DNA of 64,000 nt, from NCBI GenBank assembly GCA_013396655.1, contig WBMV01009170.1:434001-498000 (forward strand), read 5' to 3'. Position 1 is the first letter of the stretch; each line of letters begins with the position of its first letter. A model generated the notes under the pieces. It made no database searches and was not told the DNA's origin. It worked only from the letters and a program-made list of their open reading frames with translations. This document shows positions 49,739 through 63,600 of the stretch, one piece after another. This DNA comes from Campylorhamphus procurvoides (taxonomy: Eukaryota > Chordata > Aves > Passeriformes > Dendrocolaptidae). The translations under genes were made by a program, and so were the position numbers.

Positions 49739-51680
49739 CTACCCTACATTTACCCACTCACATGGTTGCATGAAAAATAACAAGGTCTGTGAATTTAAGG
49801 AAACCGTTAAGGGAAACTTCAGAATGAAACTGAGAAAATTCGCTAGTTGGAATAAAAAGTAGTGTCTTCTCTGTGGGAGGATCAACTCTGCATGTATGAT
49901 TGCTTGCCAAGATAGGAGTTGCACTCTTGACTGCCCTTTGGCACTTTGGAGAGGGAGAATATAGTCTTTAATTTGTTGATTCAGAAAGCTAACAAATCCT
50001 TTTACTGAGTTGAATAATGAAAACCAGGCTCTAATGATGAAAGGCAGCATGGGGTTTATGGGGGCAGAGCTTTTTTGGTCACTGAAGATAAGGTCCTTAG
50101 TTGTGTTTCTGTATGAAAGGAGCTGGGGGTGGGAAGAAGAGGCTGTGCTCCTGGGAAGACGGGAAGTTGCTTTCCTTGGTTTTCTCACCTGGGAAGCTTT
50201 TGAATAAAGTGGAGATCAAAAAAAAAGTTAGAGAATTAACGGAGAAGCTGGAGGTTTATGCCAGTGGCAACATATATACTTGTTTTATTGAGCTTTCTAA
50301 TTAGCCTGAGGAAACTGTGTTTATTGCTTTCTGATCCTTGCTGAAGAGTCAGAATACTGAGGCTAGAGTATCTTGGTTTGGATCTTCTTTGGAGAGAGAG
50401 CAATTACTTGAAGAAATTGTCCTGCTGTCCAGTGTATTATGTTGAATACTATTCCTACACTGCTACTTGTTCTGTAGGCTCCCAGTATCTTAAAATGTGA
50501 ACTAGGTGTAACTGATGCCATCACGCTTGCTAAGCATCTGAAGCTAGATCTGCAAAGCTGCCTCAGCAGCTGTTCTGGGATATGGACTCCATTGCTGGCA
50601 CTGTCATTCTTTTTCTGTTTTTTCTGCTTCTCAAAGTGTTTACTGTATAGATCAGCAAAGTCATCATCTCTTACTCATTTTACTCCTTGGAGTGTGTGGA
50701 CTTAGGAGGGAACTGTGTTTTTCCAGATTTTAAAGACTTAACAATGGAGTCTACCTGAACTGAAGGGTTCAGAGGGAGTCAGCTGTGTCTACCACCTACA
50801 GTTCGGCATCTTGCTTTAGTACTGGCCCTTGCTGAGGTGAGCTTGTTTGCAAAGTTTGTCCTGGCTATTCCTTCCTGGGGCTGTATTTCCAACTGATCCT
50901 GCTGGCCAGTGTCGGGAGTGCTCCACTGCTGGTGCTCTGGTCTGCTTCACCTTTACTAGCTGCATTCAGAAGGTCTGTCCTTTAGTCTTCTGAGACTAAA
51001 CTCATTTCAGTTTGGACCAGAAATTGTCCCTGGATTCATCACAAAAGCTTCTTTGTCTGGAACAAGTTCCTAGCTGAGCTCTGTGTCCTCCCAGTTGAAG
51101 AGCTGCTTTGTGGTGCCTACCTTCCTCCATCTGAACTACATTTCTCCTTTATGTATATTTGGGTCAGTTCTTTATTTTCTGTGTCTTGCATCACCTACCA
51201 GTTGGTGTCTTGAGTACTGTGTTTTTTCAACTGATTAACTACTTCTCCCGTAAAATAAGTATATAGCTGTAAACAACAGTGGTTTGGGTTGAGGATATCT
51301 GTCTTTAAGTGGTATGTTTGGATAACAACGTCATGTCTTCTGTAGAGTGTTTAGCCTTTGACTGCCTTGAAGACATGGCAGTTACACAGCTCCTTTTTCA
51401 AGGCTTCATAGCACTGATTGATCTGTTGCCAGCTTCCCCTACCACCGCTCCTTCCTCCTCAGCCTTTGAGGTGTCAGCATTTGGGGGGCTGGTCAAAGCC
51501 CTGTCTCAGAACAGGGACAAGGATTGCATTTCCAGCTGTTGAATATGTGTGTGGGATGCTGCCAGTTCCTGTGCAGCTGCACTTTTTGGGTGACCTCATT
51601 GTTGCCACTTTTTGTTTCCTTTGTGTTATTAGTCCTGTGCCAGATGTTGTTTGGACTAATAGTCATAACTAGTGTTGCAA
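49739..51680. other. Moderately GC-richer segment, no gene seen
   Basis: Composition here is less AT-rich than on either side, especially 50.5-51.6 kb, and the sequence is free of simple repeats. It includes a 149-codon minus-strand open frame (49739-50188), the longest in the window outside the CpG island. Its product is S-, L- and F-rich, with no signal sequence, domain or family motif that I can see, and a + strand frame is open over its start. The segment could be an old, unrecognised repeat. Confidence 0.3.
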
Positions 51681-54600
51681 TTCACAAGCATTTCCAACTT
51701 CATAATTTCTTAATCATATAATTAAACATGTTGAATTATGTGTTTACTTTTATTTCTGAAATTATAGAGAGACAACCTTTCAGAATTTCATTTTATCTCT
51801 TGTAGATGATAGGATGTAAGGCTGTGTATTCACTGGGACAGTTTTTTCAGTGAGTCAAACTCCTTTCCATTCTTCAGCATCATTTTAATGTATTTGCCTG
51901 TTTAAAGCTCCAGGATCTGTGTTCCTGTATTTGATAGTGGTGATTCCTATATCTGATATTGATGCTTTCTAGAACTGTAAAGGTTGTTTACTAGAACTGT
52001 AAAGTTGAGATAATTTCCTTTTGTCGGTGAAGTAGCAATATCATAAAAAGTATAATTATTTATAGATCACTGGTCACAAGTAAAATCATAGGAGTTAGTT
52101 GAGCAAAATTTTGGCATCACATACTATTTCATAATGCTAGTTGATTAGCTAAAATAATCATCAGAAAAGTTAATTACTAGAAATCACTAAAAAGCAGAAT
52201 TTTGAACTTCTTAGTAGAAACACTACTCAGTGAATTCTCTGCTTGCTTGGGCAAAAAGAATTTCTGCTCCAAAAACACACTAAGAAAATGACATCCTTTG
52301 TACTGTGAGAATCAATTTTCTTTATTCTGCTATAAATTTACCCTGCCATCAATAGAGAAGGTCTGGCATCCTCCTTGTTCTGAGCTGGATCTTCTTGTCC
52401 TTTGGCTTACATTGGTATTAGCATTTGGAGGCTCTCACAATGATCTGGATCATTGAACTGGTGCAGTTAAAAAGAAAAATGGTTCAGAAAAAGTCCATGG
52501 TGCTGGCGGCAACCAGTGATTCATCTAGACATTTAAGCAAATCTTAGTCATATAAAGGTGTGTGTGCAGTTAAACTCCTGATCTGTGCTTTCTCTGTAGT
52601 CAGCTGTGAGAAGGAGGTTCCCCCAAAGGGCAGCCATTCCTCCAAATGTTTGACGGTGCAGATAACTAACTTGCACGACTAAGCAGACATCTAGCTTTTT
52701 TAGGCAGCGGTATTTAGATGAGGGCAGTGTTGTGTCTTGCATTTTCGGCCCTAATCTTTACAAAATTTTAGTATTTCACTTTCTTGAGGAATTCTAATTT
52801 TGACCTTATAAATCTAACTCATTGAACTGATCAGCAAGTGATATAAAAAGGGAATTTGTTAACAACAACTGAGAAATAGTTTAGGTAAGTTCTGTTTATT
52901 GACCTATCATTCTCTTCTACAGTACTGTAAAAGTAGTGCTGTTTTTTTTCACTGAATACACCTGTCTTCTGACTGAGCTAATTAAAATTAATATTTTATT
53001 AGTGACTGCCTATCAGTCATTAATAGATACTTACATATCATATTTTGAGTAAAAAGTAATGAACTAATGTGAAGTAGGTATTCCGCTGTTTCAGTCCCCA
53101 AGTATGCAATCAGAGTGATTTTTGAACTGAGGGAAAAAATATTACTAATTCAAGCCTAGATGCTATTCCTGGATTCCTGCTCTGGAATCTTTGAGCCAGT
53201 CATCATTTGTCAGCATTGGATATATTGTTCAGTGTAGAGAAAGTTAGTATTGAATAAGAACACATTTTGTCAAAATTTATTTAATATGTTATAGCTTGTC
53301 TGAAAAAACTTGTCATAGGGAAGTTCAGGGAAGATGCAAGTAGCTGGAAAGCAATTATTATTTGAAATCATATCTGATAAGTTGTTAAAATTTTATTCTC
53401 CCATGCAATTATACTCTGAAATATTGTGATTCTTCCTTAATGGCTTTTGACCATAAGTTATTAGTCTATTTTGTACCTGTCATTATTCATAACTCCTAAA
53501 GACAATTCAAATGAGTGGTTACAGTTTGCAACTATTTTTGTGGAATAATAAATATTAATTTAGAAGTAAAGAGATTACATATAGCAGACAGAATAAGATA
53601 TTTCCATTTTGATACTTTTACGTGCAGCTTTAAAGACTCATCACACTCTTATGAATTCATAGAGAGCTCAAGCACAGGATACTTACTGCATATTTATCTG
53701 AAAATCCAGGTAACAGACTGGTTAATTTTAATGTTACTTTATTTCTTGTTCTTTTAATTTGCGCTAAGAAGTAGGCAAAAAAATCATCTAAATGAGAGCT
53801 TCGTCTAAAATAGGACTTGGGCTAACCTTAGGTACCCAAATTCCCACTTCTGTAGGAGGTTTCTAATACAATGAGAATTTTCTCTGTTTGATTAATAATT
53901 CCCAAGGCTCCTACACTGATTTTGTACCATCTTCAAACATTCTCATTCTTTGCACCCGATACATACCTAACACATGACTCACAGCCTGAAGGTGCCTGTC
54001 CCTCTCCACTCATTACATAATGAGCCTACATTACATGGTGATTCTTGAAACTTGAACCTCTCTGTGAAGTACTATATTTAGATGGGAGGAACCTTGGTTT
54101 AAGTATTGCTTTCTCTAAATCCTCTGAAGACATCAGTCTTCTGCCTGTGTTCAAAGAATGAACATCTCATACATCTGTGTAAGAGCAGATCTGTGGCAAA
54201 ACACAGTATGGTCTCAGATGTTGTTTCTTTTTAAGGTAGTCAGAGGATGGGTTACCTGTCTTTTTCTGTATAGCACTCAGCCAAGAACTGGAAGACCTGA
54301 CTTTCAGCCCAATGGAGTTGAAGTTTTTCTCCTTCTCAGGGATGTTCCCTACATGCTAAGCTCAATTGTGGGTATGTACATGTGGGGTGACTCCCAGTTT
54401 TGAAGATATGTCATTGTGTCAAAAATAGTCCTTTTAAAATAATATGCTCTGTCTTCTCGAACAATGAGTATTGAGTATTTCTTATATTTGAATATGTAAT
54501 GCCACAACATGGCAACACAAGTGACTTTCTAGGTAATATCACGAAGTTCCCATAGCAAATTTCACACTTACATAGGATGAAGTATGAAATGTAGAAATCT

Positions 54601-56224
54601 GACTGTCAAGCAAGTGAATTCTTTCTTGAGAGTAGGTTCATACCCTGTAACGTAAATTTTGAGATGGCAGGATAACTGACTTTTGCACATTTAATCTTGG
54701 TTTTTTTCTTCTCCATTTCTTACATTCACAATCTGATTTAACAAAAATAGCCCTCGCTCTCAGCCAGGAGTCAGGAATTCAGTCAGTAATTCATGCTTTG
54801 TGACAGGTTTTCAGAGTATTCAAACCTTTTATTATACAGAAAGGCACAGTAAACTTTAGTATAAAGTTGCCATCATCTTCACAAGCTTGCCAAGAACACA
54901 GGGAACACTCCTGAGCAGTTCTGATGCTAACTGTCCTTAACTCTTGTTTTCTATAGAATCAAATTTGTGCACAGAGTATGCCCAGCAGTGAAGTGCCAGA
55001 TGGAGAGCAATGCAGAGAGGGATGGATCACCAATTTTCTGTGTCACTGTTGCATATGGTGAAGCTGCTTCTCCTACTACGGCACAAGTGGAAGTTGTAGC
55101 CTAACTAAAACTGTAGATACCTAGATTCAGATATCTAAATTTAGGCATTTAGATCAAATGTTTAAATGTCATGAGTTGGATAATATAGACACTAGGAAAT
55201 CATGTGAATGACTCCTTCATATTCATATTTAAGTGTTGGCGGAATAACATATAATGAGCTAAATACTGGTGAATGCTGATGTACACTATGGAAGTGGCCT
55301 GCCTGTATAAGTAGCAAGCTCTGATATTCTGGACCTGATAACTGATGGGATAGCTCTTCAGTCAGATACTACAAATAATACAGGCCATAATAGGGATAAC
55401 AGTATCTCAGTACTTCACTGCTTTTAATTGATTCTAGTGAGACTGAGGATGCTGCTGTGGTCACTTTGGGTCTCATGCCAGGCCTGGCCAAAGCAACGTT
55501 GGAGGTACTGAGTGTCTCATGCCACCTGCTACATTTTCTCTTCCCCTGCATCAAGGAAATGTTACATCTCTAAAATGTGGTGGCTGGTGGCTGTTTTTCA
55601 ATCTCTCCTGCCCAATTATCCAAATGTCCATTAGACAGTAAAGCTACTGCATTTACCCCACCTCTGCTTACCATGATCAGTCTTACTGCTTCTTAAAACT
55701 AGGTCTAAGTAATTTTGATCTGTTTCTGTACCCTGTACTAAATCTCCTTGCTGCCTCATGCAGAAAAAATGTCTTCTGAGGAGCACAGGGACAGCAGTAC
55801 TATCATGTTATGTGTTTGGAAGTGCTAGTTCACAGCAGGGTCAAGGTCTTTTTCCATGAGAAGAGGAACAGGTGAGTTTTCCATTCTCTGAAAGTGTCAG
55901 AGAGGAAGAGACTCATCCATGACATAGTGTTGCTGCAGTGTTTTCCTTGCATAAAGTAAGGAATATTACTGTCTTTTTTATCATGGCTTAAGATAGAAGC
56001 AATTAACATCTTTGGTCTTAAAAAGATGAGAAAGTCAATGAGGAGGAAACAGGGTGAGATGGGTCTTTGTAGACTGATTTCTTTTGTTAGTTACTTCTGA
56101 AAGATGTAGATGGCTGGAAGCAAAGGGATTGTTTATGTGACCTGTATTCCAGTGTGTTTTGTAAGTGAACTGGGATGACATTTTAGGATCTTTTTCCGGG
56201 AATTAAATCTATTTCTAATCACAT
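51681..56224. other. Non-coding AT-rich DNA
   Basis: No exon or repeat family recognised. CTAGAACTGTAAAG occurs twice 22 bases apart (51969 and 51991), a small local duplication. Open frames are up to about 81 codons, without motifs. Confidence 0.45.
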
Positions 56225-56246
56225 GAAAATGCCAAATGGCATTTTC
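56225..56246. repeat. Inverted repeat, 10-bp arms, 2-base loop
   Basis: GAAAATGCCA (56225-56234) is followed by AA and its exact reverse complement (56237-56246). The loop is too small for a typical pre-miRNA. Confidence 0.88.
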
Positions 56247-56269
56247 CTCAAGATGCCTTTGAATTGCTT

Positions 56270-56480
56270 TACCTTTAGCTGAAAATAGGCCTCCCCACTC
56301 CACTGCATCTGCTCTTCCGGTCACTGTAGAATTGGCCAGCCTGTAGGGTTTTAGCCACGTGCAGTTCATGGGATGGTTCAAGTGTCTCTGCACGGCTCTG
56401 TCTGCCATGGCTAACCCCAAGACTGCTGGGGGGGATGCAAGCCTGCAGGGCTCGGGGGGCAAGGTTTCACATCGTCCTGG
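56270..56480. other. Isolated GC-rich patch, origin unknown
   Basis: About 200 GC-richer bases with two G runs (GGGGGG near 56,430 and 56,455). A 126-codon minus-strand frame (56133-56513) runs through it and contains two similar pieces, VQRHLNHP and IQRHLEEN, about 45 residues apart. I recognise no family. It may be a degraded repeat or an unknown exon; chance is the default. Confidence 0.25.
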
Positions 56481-57550
56481 AAACGTGTTACATATCCAGC
56501 TCCACACTTGCAAAGTGAAAATCTTCTACCAAGAAAAGAGTTTTCACCTCCCCACTGTGCAATGTGTCTTGTAGCTTTCAGTTTTTCATACACATGCGGA
56601 AAGGTTTGCTAACTCTGTATTGATTCTTTGACAATTACCCATGAATAATGTAAAAAGAACATTTAGTAGATATCAAAGCACTTGGTCCAATACCTTTTCA
56701 GACCATTTAGGCAAGACAGAGATGATATAATGCTAATGTAAAGTTATGAAGATAACAAATGGCAGTAGAAAGAGTAGTGCTTTTACCTCTTACTTCTCAT
56801 AACTGTAATGAAAGGAAAAGTGTTAGGAAACTACAAATCATCAAAATAAACATGCTGATTAAAAATTATCACCTTTGAAGTTAGTGCACAGTAAACTGGT
56901 GGAATTAGGTGACACAAATACCATTGAGGGGAAAAAATAATGAGGGATAAATAATGACTAGTAATGCTGTGTGACATTTATGATCATCAGGCTGAAGATA
57001 GGGAGGATGGAATTGTTGAAGAACTCTGCCATCAGTTAGCTAATAATAATCTTGGACTGGAAAGTCATTCCTGGGAATGTGTCAGTAAACAGTTGTCCAC
57101 TTAAGGGAATTGAAAAGCTTTATCAACTGCTCATTGTAATACAGAATATGAAATCAGTGAATTTGGACTCCAGCCCCCTCTCCCATATGGTTCTCATTTT
57201 TAGAATGACAGAGCATTGGAATGGTTTGGAAAAACACATTCTAGAAATGTACAGAAACAAACATGAACTGTATTTCGTGGCAGGATGCCTTGAGGTGGGG
57301 AATGTATCCTGAGAAACCACAGGTGGAGCTTCATGTTGTCCTGTCTGTCAGAGGAGCATTTTGGGGGACAGTTAACAGCAGTTGCTGGATGACTTGTTTC
57401 AATATTTTTCTAATACCCATAGCAGTCCTGAAACGATGTTAAATACGACTGAGCTATGGAGTTCACCACCTGTATCTACCTATTAGAGAGGTTGACAAAG
57501 TCCTAAACCATTTGATACACCTTATTTCTGAGACTGTGAGAACTGTGTAA
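56481..57550. other. Non-coding AT-rich DNA
   Basis: No exon or repeat recognised; the 86-codon frame at 57052-57312 (+) has no motif. Confidence 0.45.
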
Positions 57551-57612
57551 TTTTTGGGGGGTTTTTTTTAGTTGGTTTTTTTTTTGGTTGTGTTTTTTTT
57601 TTTTTTTTTGTG
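57551..57612. repeat. T/G low-complexity tract
   Basis: TTTTTGGGGGG, then long T runs broken by GG, ending in a 17-base T run (57593-57609). Only T and G apart from one A. It resembles the other T/G tracts at 31.3 and 43.1 kb. Confidence 0.9.
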
Positions 57613-60600
57613 AACTGCTGTATCTGCACAATCCATAAATGATGTTTTCAGTTCTGCCCTTGAAATGTGTTCCATGCAAGGCTGGCAACCTGTGGTTTTC
57701 TTTCCTGTCAAATATTTAAATTAGCTCAGCAATTTTAGACATCAAAAACTTGTTCTTTCTAGTAAAATTGTCACAGGAATGTCCTGTTTTAAGGAAAGGG
57801 CAGGCACCGGCTTAAATTTGCATCTCCAGCAACAGATTTATAATGTTTGTTTGTTGAAAAGGATATGGCAAACCTGGTCACTGTAGTCTACAGAGAAAAG
57901 TACAGTGGCATTCCTGCTTTGTTATAGTGAACTAAAAATTACACATGAAATTTCTCAACTATGGACAAGGGACCAAAATACATAAGCTGCTTAAATGGAA
58001 CAAATTACTGGGGTGGGAGAGAGAAAATTTCCAGCATTAACTCTACATTAAAAAACCCTGTGTGGCACACAGTCTGCAGTCTTCGTTTTCATGAGCAGTG
58101 AGTATGATGACCTTCAGGAGATCTTTCTAGTTCCATCTGTTTTGGGTATGAATGTTGAAGAAAGGTGACATGTTGCCTTCTATTCTGCTCCACCATTGCT
58201 TGGTGCTACTTTCCATAAACAGGTTGTCTTTTTAGAGTTCTGTGTGGGTATCTTTGCTATCAATGAAAATGAAATTTTCTTTATAGTTTATTAATAGAAA
58301 GATTTGAAAAATTTAGGGTTTTCTTAAGTTACAAATCATATGAACCTCTCTGTTTGGGTTTCTTTTTTCCTCTAACTTTTGTCAGATTTTTTTTTTCCTC
58401 CTTAGGGACACTGCAGTGCACCTGCCAGGAAATACATAATATATGTGTGTGTATAAATAAAATAATGTATTTCACACATACTGTACTGAAAAATAAAGTG
58501 ATATCCCCAAGAACTGATTTGATTTGTTTTAGAGTGGAATGAACTGTTGAAGCCCTCTGGAAGTTCTCCAAGCCCCCTTGTGACGGGGTGATGGTTCCTG
58601 CTTGACAACTCAAGGTCTGTGTCAGCCAGTGGGCACTGAAAATGTTATGCCCTGTGAATAGCCAATGGCACATAAGTCACCACTGTTACAGCTACCAAGA
58701 CAGATATGTTATTAATCCTTGTCAAGATATTCTGAATACTGACTTTAGCATTTGGACATGGGAAGAGAAATACTTGGGTGTGTTCAGCTTTGAATATAAG
58801 ATTTATGTCAGTGTGGCAAAACAATGTCTTGCCTTAAAGAGCTCTGTGTACATTGAGGAGTGGAGTAAGTTTTCTAATGAGACATGAAATGTTTCTAAAA
58901 TTTAATGAACAATTGCCTATAACTACAGAAAATACTTAGTACTGATGAGTTAGGTGCGTTCATGGTAGTGTAGGCTGCTTACTGTACATCACTTTGTTTT
59001 TCTGCAGGTGAAAATTTAGAAATCTTGGGTACTTCTCCAGTGGTGCATTTTGTCACCTTATTCTTAGTATTTTGATCAATTTGCTGACTTTGGTTCATTC
59101 ATGCATCTTGCATAGGTTGTGGGTGAACCACATTTTTTCATCCATGTTGTCTTCATGCTCTTGGTCATTTGATACCCAAATTCTATAAATCACTCTACCT
59201 GCTTTACAAAATTGTAGTTTAAATCTCCTTCCCATATTTGTTAGGTATTTGCTGGATCTCAGTAACAGGTAATTTTCTCTTTTTAAACACTGGGTTCCTA
59301 TTGCTTATTTTATTCCTCTGTTGCCTTATACAGATAAATTGTACTGATTTAATAATTAAAAAATCTACAATCTCAATGAAAGTTATTGAATGAGCACTAA
59401 ATAAAGTCACTCTGTTCATTGCTAATAGTAAACACTGAGGGTAAGACTGACTGCTTTTTTTAGTTCACCTTTTTGTTAAAACAGATAAAGGTTATTTTCA
59501 TCTCTAGCATTTGCTGGCTGGTCACTGTGTTCCATGTCAGAGAGAGGCTTGAATAATCTCTTTGAAGGCAGTATTGAGGCTGAGAATTAGCATTCTCTCC
59601 AGCCAGACTCCATTGCACACAGGTTGGTTTCTCATTTGTTGTGGCAGTGTTTTCATTAGGTCAACTAAAAAACTGTCCTCCTCCCCTTCAGAATGCAAAA
59701 TGAGCAGGGAATAGAGTGAAATGAAATCATAGAAATAAGTATTAGATAGTGTATGTCAATTAACCATGAAAACATTGACATTTCATCTTACACAAGTTTT
59801 AATAATTTACTTGAGCATACAAAAGGAAAAATGACAAATGTTTTGTGCTGGATTTACAGTTTGCCTTCTTTTCGTGAACTGTAGAAAATAAGGATCAGTT
59901 CTCTACATGCAGTGAGATTGGGCAGCAAACTAGATGAGAAAATGAGAACATTTATCGGCTCTCTTGACTCTCATCATCCATCCAGAGTTAGACATGTTTT
60001 GATGTGGAAACAGGGAGATTTGACAGAAATTCTGATAGAATCATGAAGAAAGCTGAGTAATAAAGCTGTAGTGATTCCTGATACAGCAGTAGTTTAAAAT
60101 TTCATCGAAAAATACTAACTTCACTCTTAGGTTTTATGTAAAACAGCAATACCACAATTCTGTGACATATTTTTAATTAAAAAATCACTGAAATATGGAG
60201 AAGGTTGCAAAAATGTATGCCTCTGAATATGAAACTGGTAATATCCTTATTTAGCCAATCTATACTTAAAGAGTTCCGTTAGAATATGCTGTTTCATTAA
60301 TTTTGTTAGCGTATTTTGGTTTGAAAATAAATCCCTATGTGCAGGGAAAAAGTACACAGAAGCACAGTAAGAATGAGAGATGACCAAGAAAGATCAGATA
60401 AAATAAGAAATTACAAATGTTTGAATTTACATAGGAAGAAGTCCTTTAATACTTAATTTGTCTTACTATCAAACTGGTGCTTCCAGTGCTACCTGAGGAG
60501 TTATTTTCAATAAAAAACTCCTAGCTAGAAATTCAGTACAGTAATATATTTTGGGGTTTTTTAGAAAAAAAGGTTGATTGTGGTATAGTCTGTGCCTTGG

Positions 60601-63600
60601 ACCTGTTGAAACAAAACCAGAGCTCTATCACATGCTGGATTTTAATAAGTGCTTCTGACTTCTAAATTACATAAACAGAGCAGGCAGTTCTCAGCCTTCA
60701 AAATAACTTAGATGCAGCTGGTGGATATGAAGTTGTTTATTTTGAGTTATATAATTCTCATAATGGAGAAAAAGTTGCAGGTTTGCTGTCCTATTTTTAT
60801 GTTGCTGATCAATTCTGTTTGCACAGTAAAGATACAATTCTGGTTTACAATGGGGTTCGATCAGTCTCTTCAAGACCAAAGGGAAAAGGTCCTTGATGTT
60901 ACAGTTTCATTCTTGGGAGTCAGCTACATGGTTTAACATTATTGCTTTAACCACAGATTTTTGTTTGGGCTTGAAACAAAACAGATGTCCCAGAAGTGTA
61001 AGAGTCAGTGTTTGAGACTGACAGTACCCTGGGTTGCACAACGCTTGGCCACTGCTGCCAGCTAGATCAGCCCCAGCTGTGATAGCAGCACTGGAAAGAA
61101 CTTCAAGACCCTGCCTTTTTTACAGCCTCATAAGAGAAACAACACTAACAGATATAATCCATTTTTATTGAGAAAAAGCTGCCTCAGAGAGCTGTAAAAT
61201 CTGCTGGTCTGGTGCTGCTCGGGAGTGAAACTCAAGCACGCTCTGCTGTCCTCGTCAGCGGTTTGTGTGTGCTTAGGTCTAAGCATTTGCTTGCCTTATC
61301 TCTGCTGTCTGGCAAAGTAATCGATCCCTTGTGTACAAATATGTAAAGAATTCATAATTTTACAGTAATAAAATATGTCTGTCATGCGTTCTAAATGTAC
61401 TGTTCATAAGATAACAGAGGCTCTGTATTTAAGAACAGTCTATTCTAAACCCTTCTGGCTTCCCCAGGTCATTTCTCAGGCGAGAAATGCCAGCTCTGGC
61501 TGTGGGCAAAGCAGACTCCAGGACCTGCCATCAGCAGAGTGTTTGGCACCCTCCTAAGAAAAGCCTGGTAATTCCAGCAGGGATCGAATGCTGTTCAGTT
61601 CTTTATCACTGAAGAAATGACTGCAGCATCAGTTACAAAGGAAAACCTCCTGAATTAAAGTCTGTTGCTATCTGGAAAAAAAAGAAAAATTGTTGGTCCT
61701 TGTACCTTTTCATCAGAAATTACTATTTACACCTCCCTGAGGTCTCCAGGGGACAGATTATTGTAAAGACCTTTTGCACTACATTAAAATTGAGGATTTT
61801 TTTTTCAAGCCAACAAAGTTATTGAGCTTTATACTTACAGGTGTTATTAAAGAGTATGTTTGGCTGAAAGTCATGTTCTGGACTATGGCTTTTGTGTCTG
61901 TGAAGACTAGTAAATGATGAAATTCTCCAGCCACATAGGGAAGATTGAAATAGGACTGAAAGCTAGGTCTGAGACATGAATTCCCTGAGAGCTTGAGGAA
62001 TGCTTCAGCTAAGGTTCACTGCTTTTTCTTCTCACAGCAAATAACCAAATACCACCTTTAAAGTCTCATATGAAAAGAAAAAATACATTGGAAAAATGGA
62101 AATAAATTTGATGGTATGCGATCGTAGGTGTATCTGTGTATTTTCAGGTTTAGTATTCTTAGTGATGACTGATTATCACACAGCTTATAGAGAGTTTCTT
62201 TCCTTTTGAAAACAGTCTTCAGTGTGTTATGTAGACTATAAAACCATCATTTGAATGCTACATAAAATTCAAATACTGCAGCTCTACAGTCACAAGATTC
62301 ATGCAGCTTAGCAATGCTGGGCCGCTATGTATAATTTGACTGAGATTTCTCATTTTTCCTGTCATACTTCATTTTAATTTGATGCATTAAAGCCCTCTGA
62401 GATAGAATGGTCTCATATTTGCAGGCTGCGTAGTCCAAATATCTCTTGCCTGTTTCAAAACTTTCTTAGTGTGTGTGTATGTTAGCTTTGTTGAAGGACC
62501 TGACATGTAGTTACTTTTAAAGGAAGAGAATGGGTTTACAGAAATGCACACCAACATGTTTATGTGCTCTCTTTTTCGGTTGTTCATGCTTCCAACTCAT
62601 TCTTTAGTGCACTCAGGAAGAAGAATGAAACATCAAATATAGGCCAAACTTTCTATATGGAAAACGTAGCCTGTCTTGCAGCAAGAGAAGTATTGTCTGT
62701 TTCAAGACATAACTGGAATAAATAGTATTCTGAAAACCATTACATGTATGGTATTTAAATGAGCTGGTTCTTCTAAAATGAAATAGAAATTACTGAAAAC
62801 AAAGAAAATAATAGATAATACTAAATAATAAAAGCTTTATCAAAATGTCATATGAGAAGTTAGGAAAATTGAAGCAGTCACAATCCTGAGAGGTTTGGCT
62901 TGGTATGAATAACTTTTCTCACTAAGGGAGATTTTTCACTTTAGGCATGGCATCGTTTCCATTTTTTTTTTCCTTTATTTTCATAAACCCAACATCAAGA
63001 ACATTTCAATATAATTCTTATAATACATCTGGTGCACCTTAGGGCATTGTCAGTCACTGTGTGACAGAAGTGCCATCATAAGAGTTACTGGTGAGGAGGG
63101 CAGTAGGCTGCAAATGCAAGAATGGTGCTATTCCCACTTGCACTGCTGTCTTAGTATGCAACTTCAGGCATGTTAGTTTAGTTCAGTTCTGTTCCTATGT
63201 ATAAATATATCACTTCCTATATATATAAGTAAAGATAATAATTGTTTTGGGTGCATAGTAGATAAGATATGTGCTCATTATTCCTTACTTGAAGACAAAA
63301 TTAAGATTCAAAACTATGACTGTATAGTATGTTGTATAAATATCATCTATGTATACTGACTAAATGCCCATGAGGATGAGGGTGAAAACTGCTGTTCAGA
63401 GATGACCTTACTACAGTCATCCACCGTGGAACATCATGAGCTACTAGTTATACTGTCCAAGTAAATCAACCCCTTTGAAAAACAGTGCACCTGGGGTAGC
63501 TTGGCATGGTGCTATGGATTTGAGCTATTGTATCTATATATTCTGCATTGAGATAGGAACTCCCTGATCTATAGTAGCTGTGGAGAGCTAGTAGGACTAG

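Noticed and set aside
49739..50188. 149-codon minus-strand open frame as a gene
   Set aside because: No domain, no splice or promoter context and competing open frames on the other strand; treated as chance.
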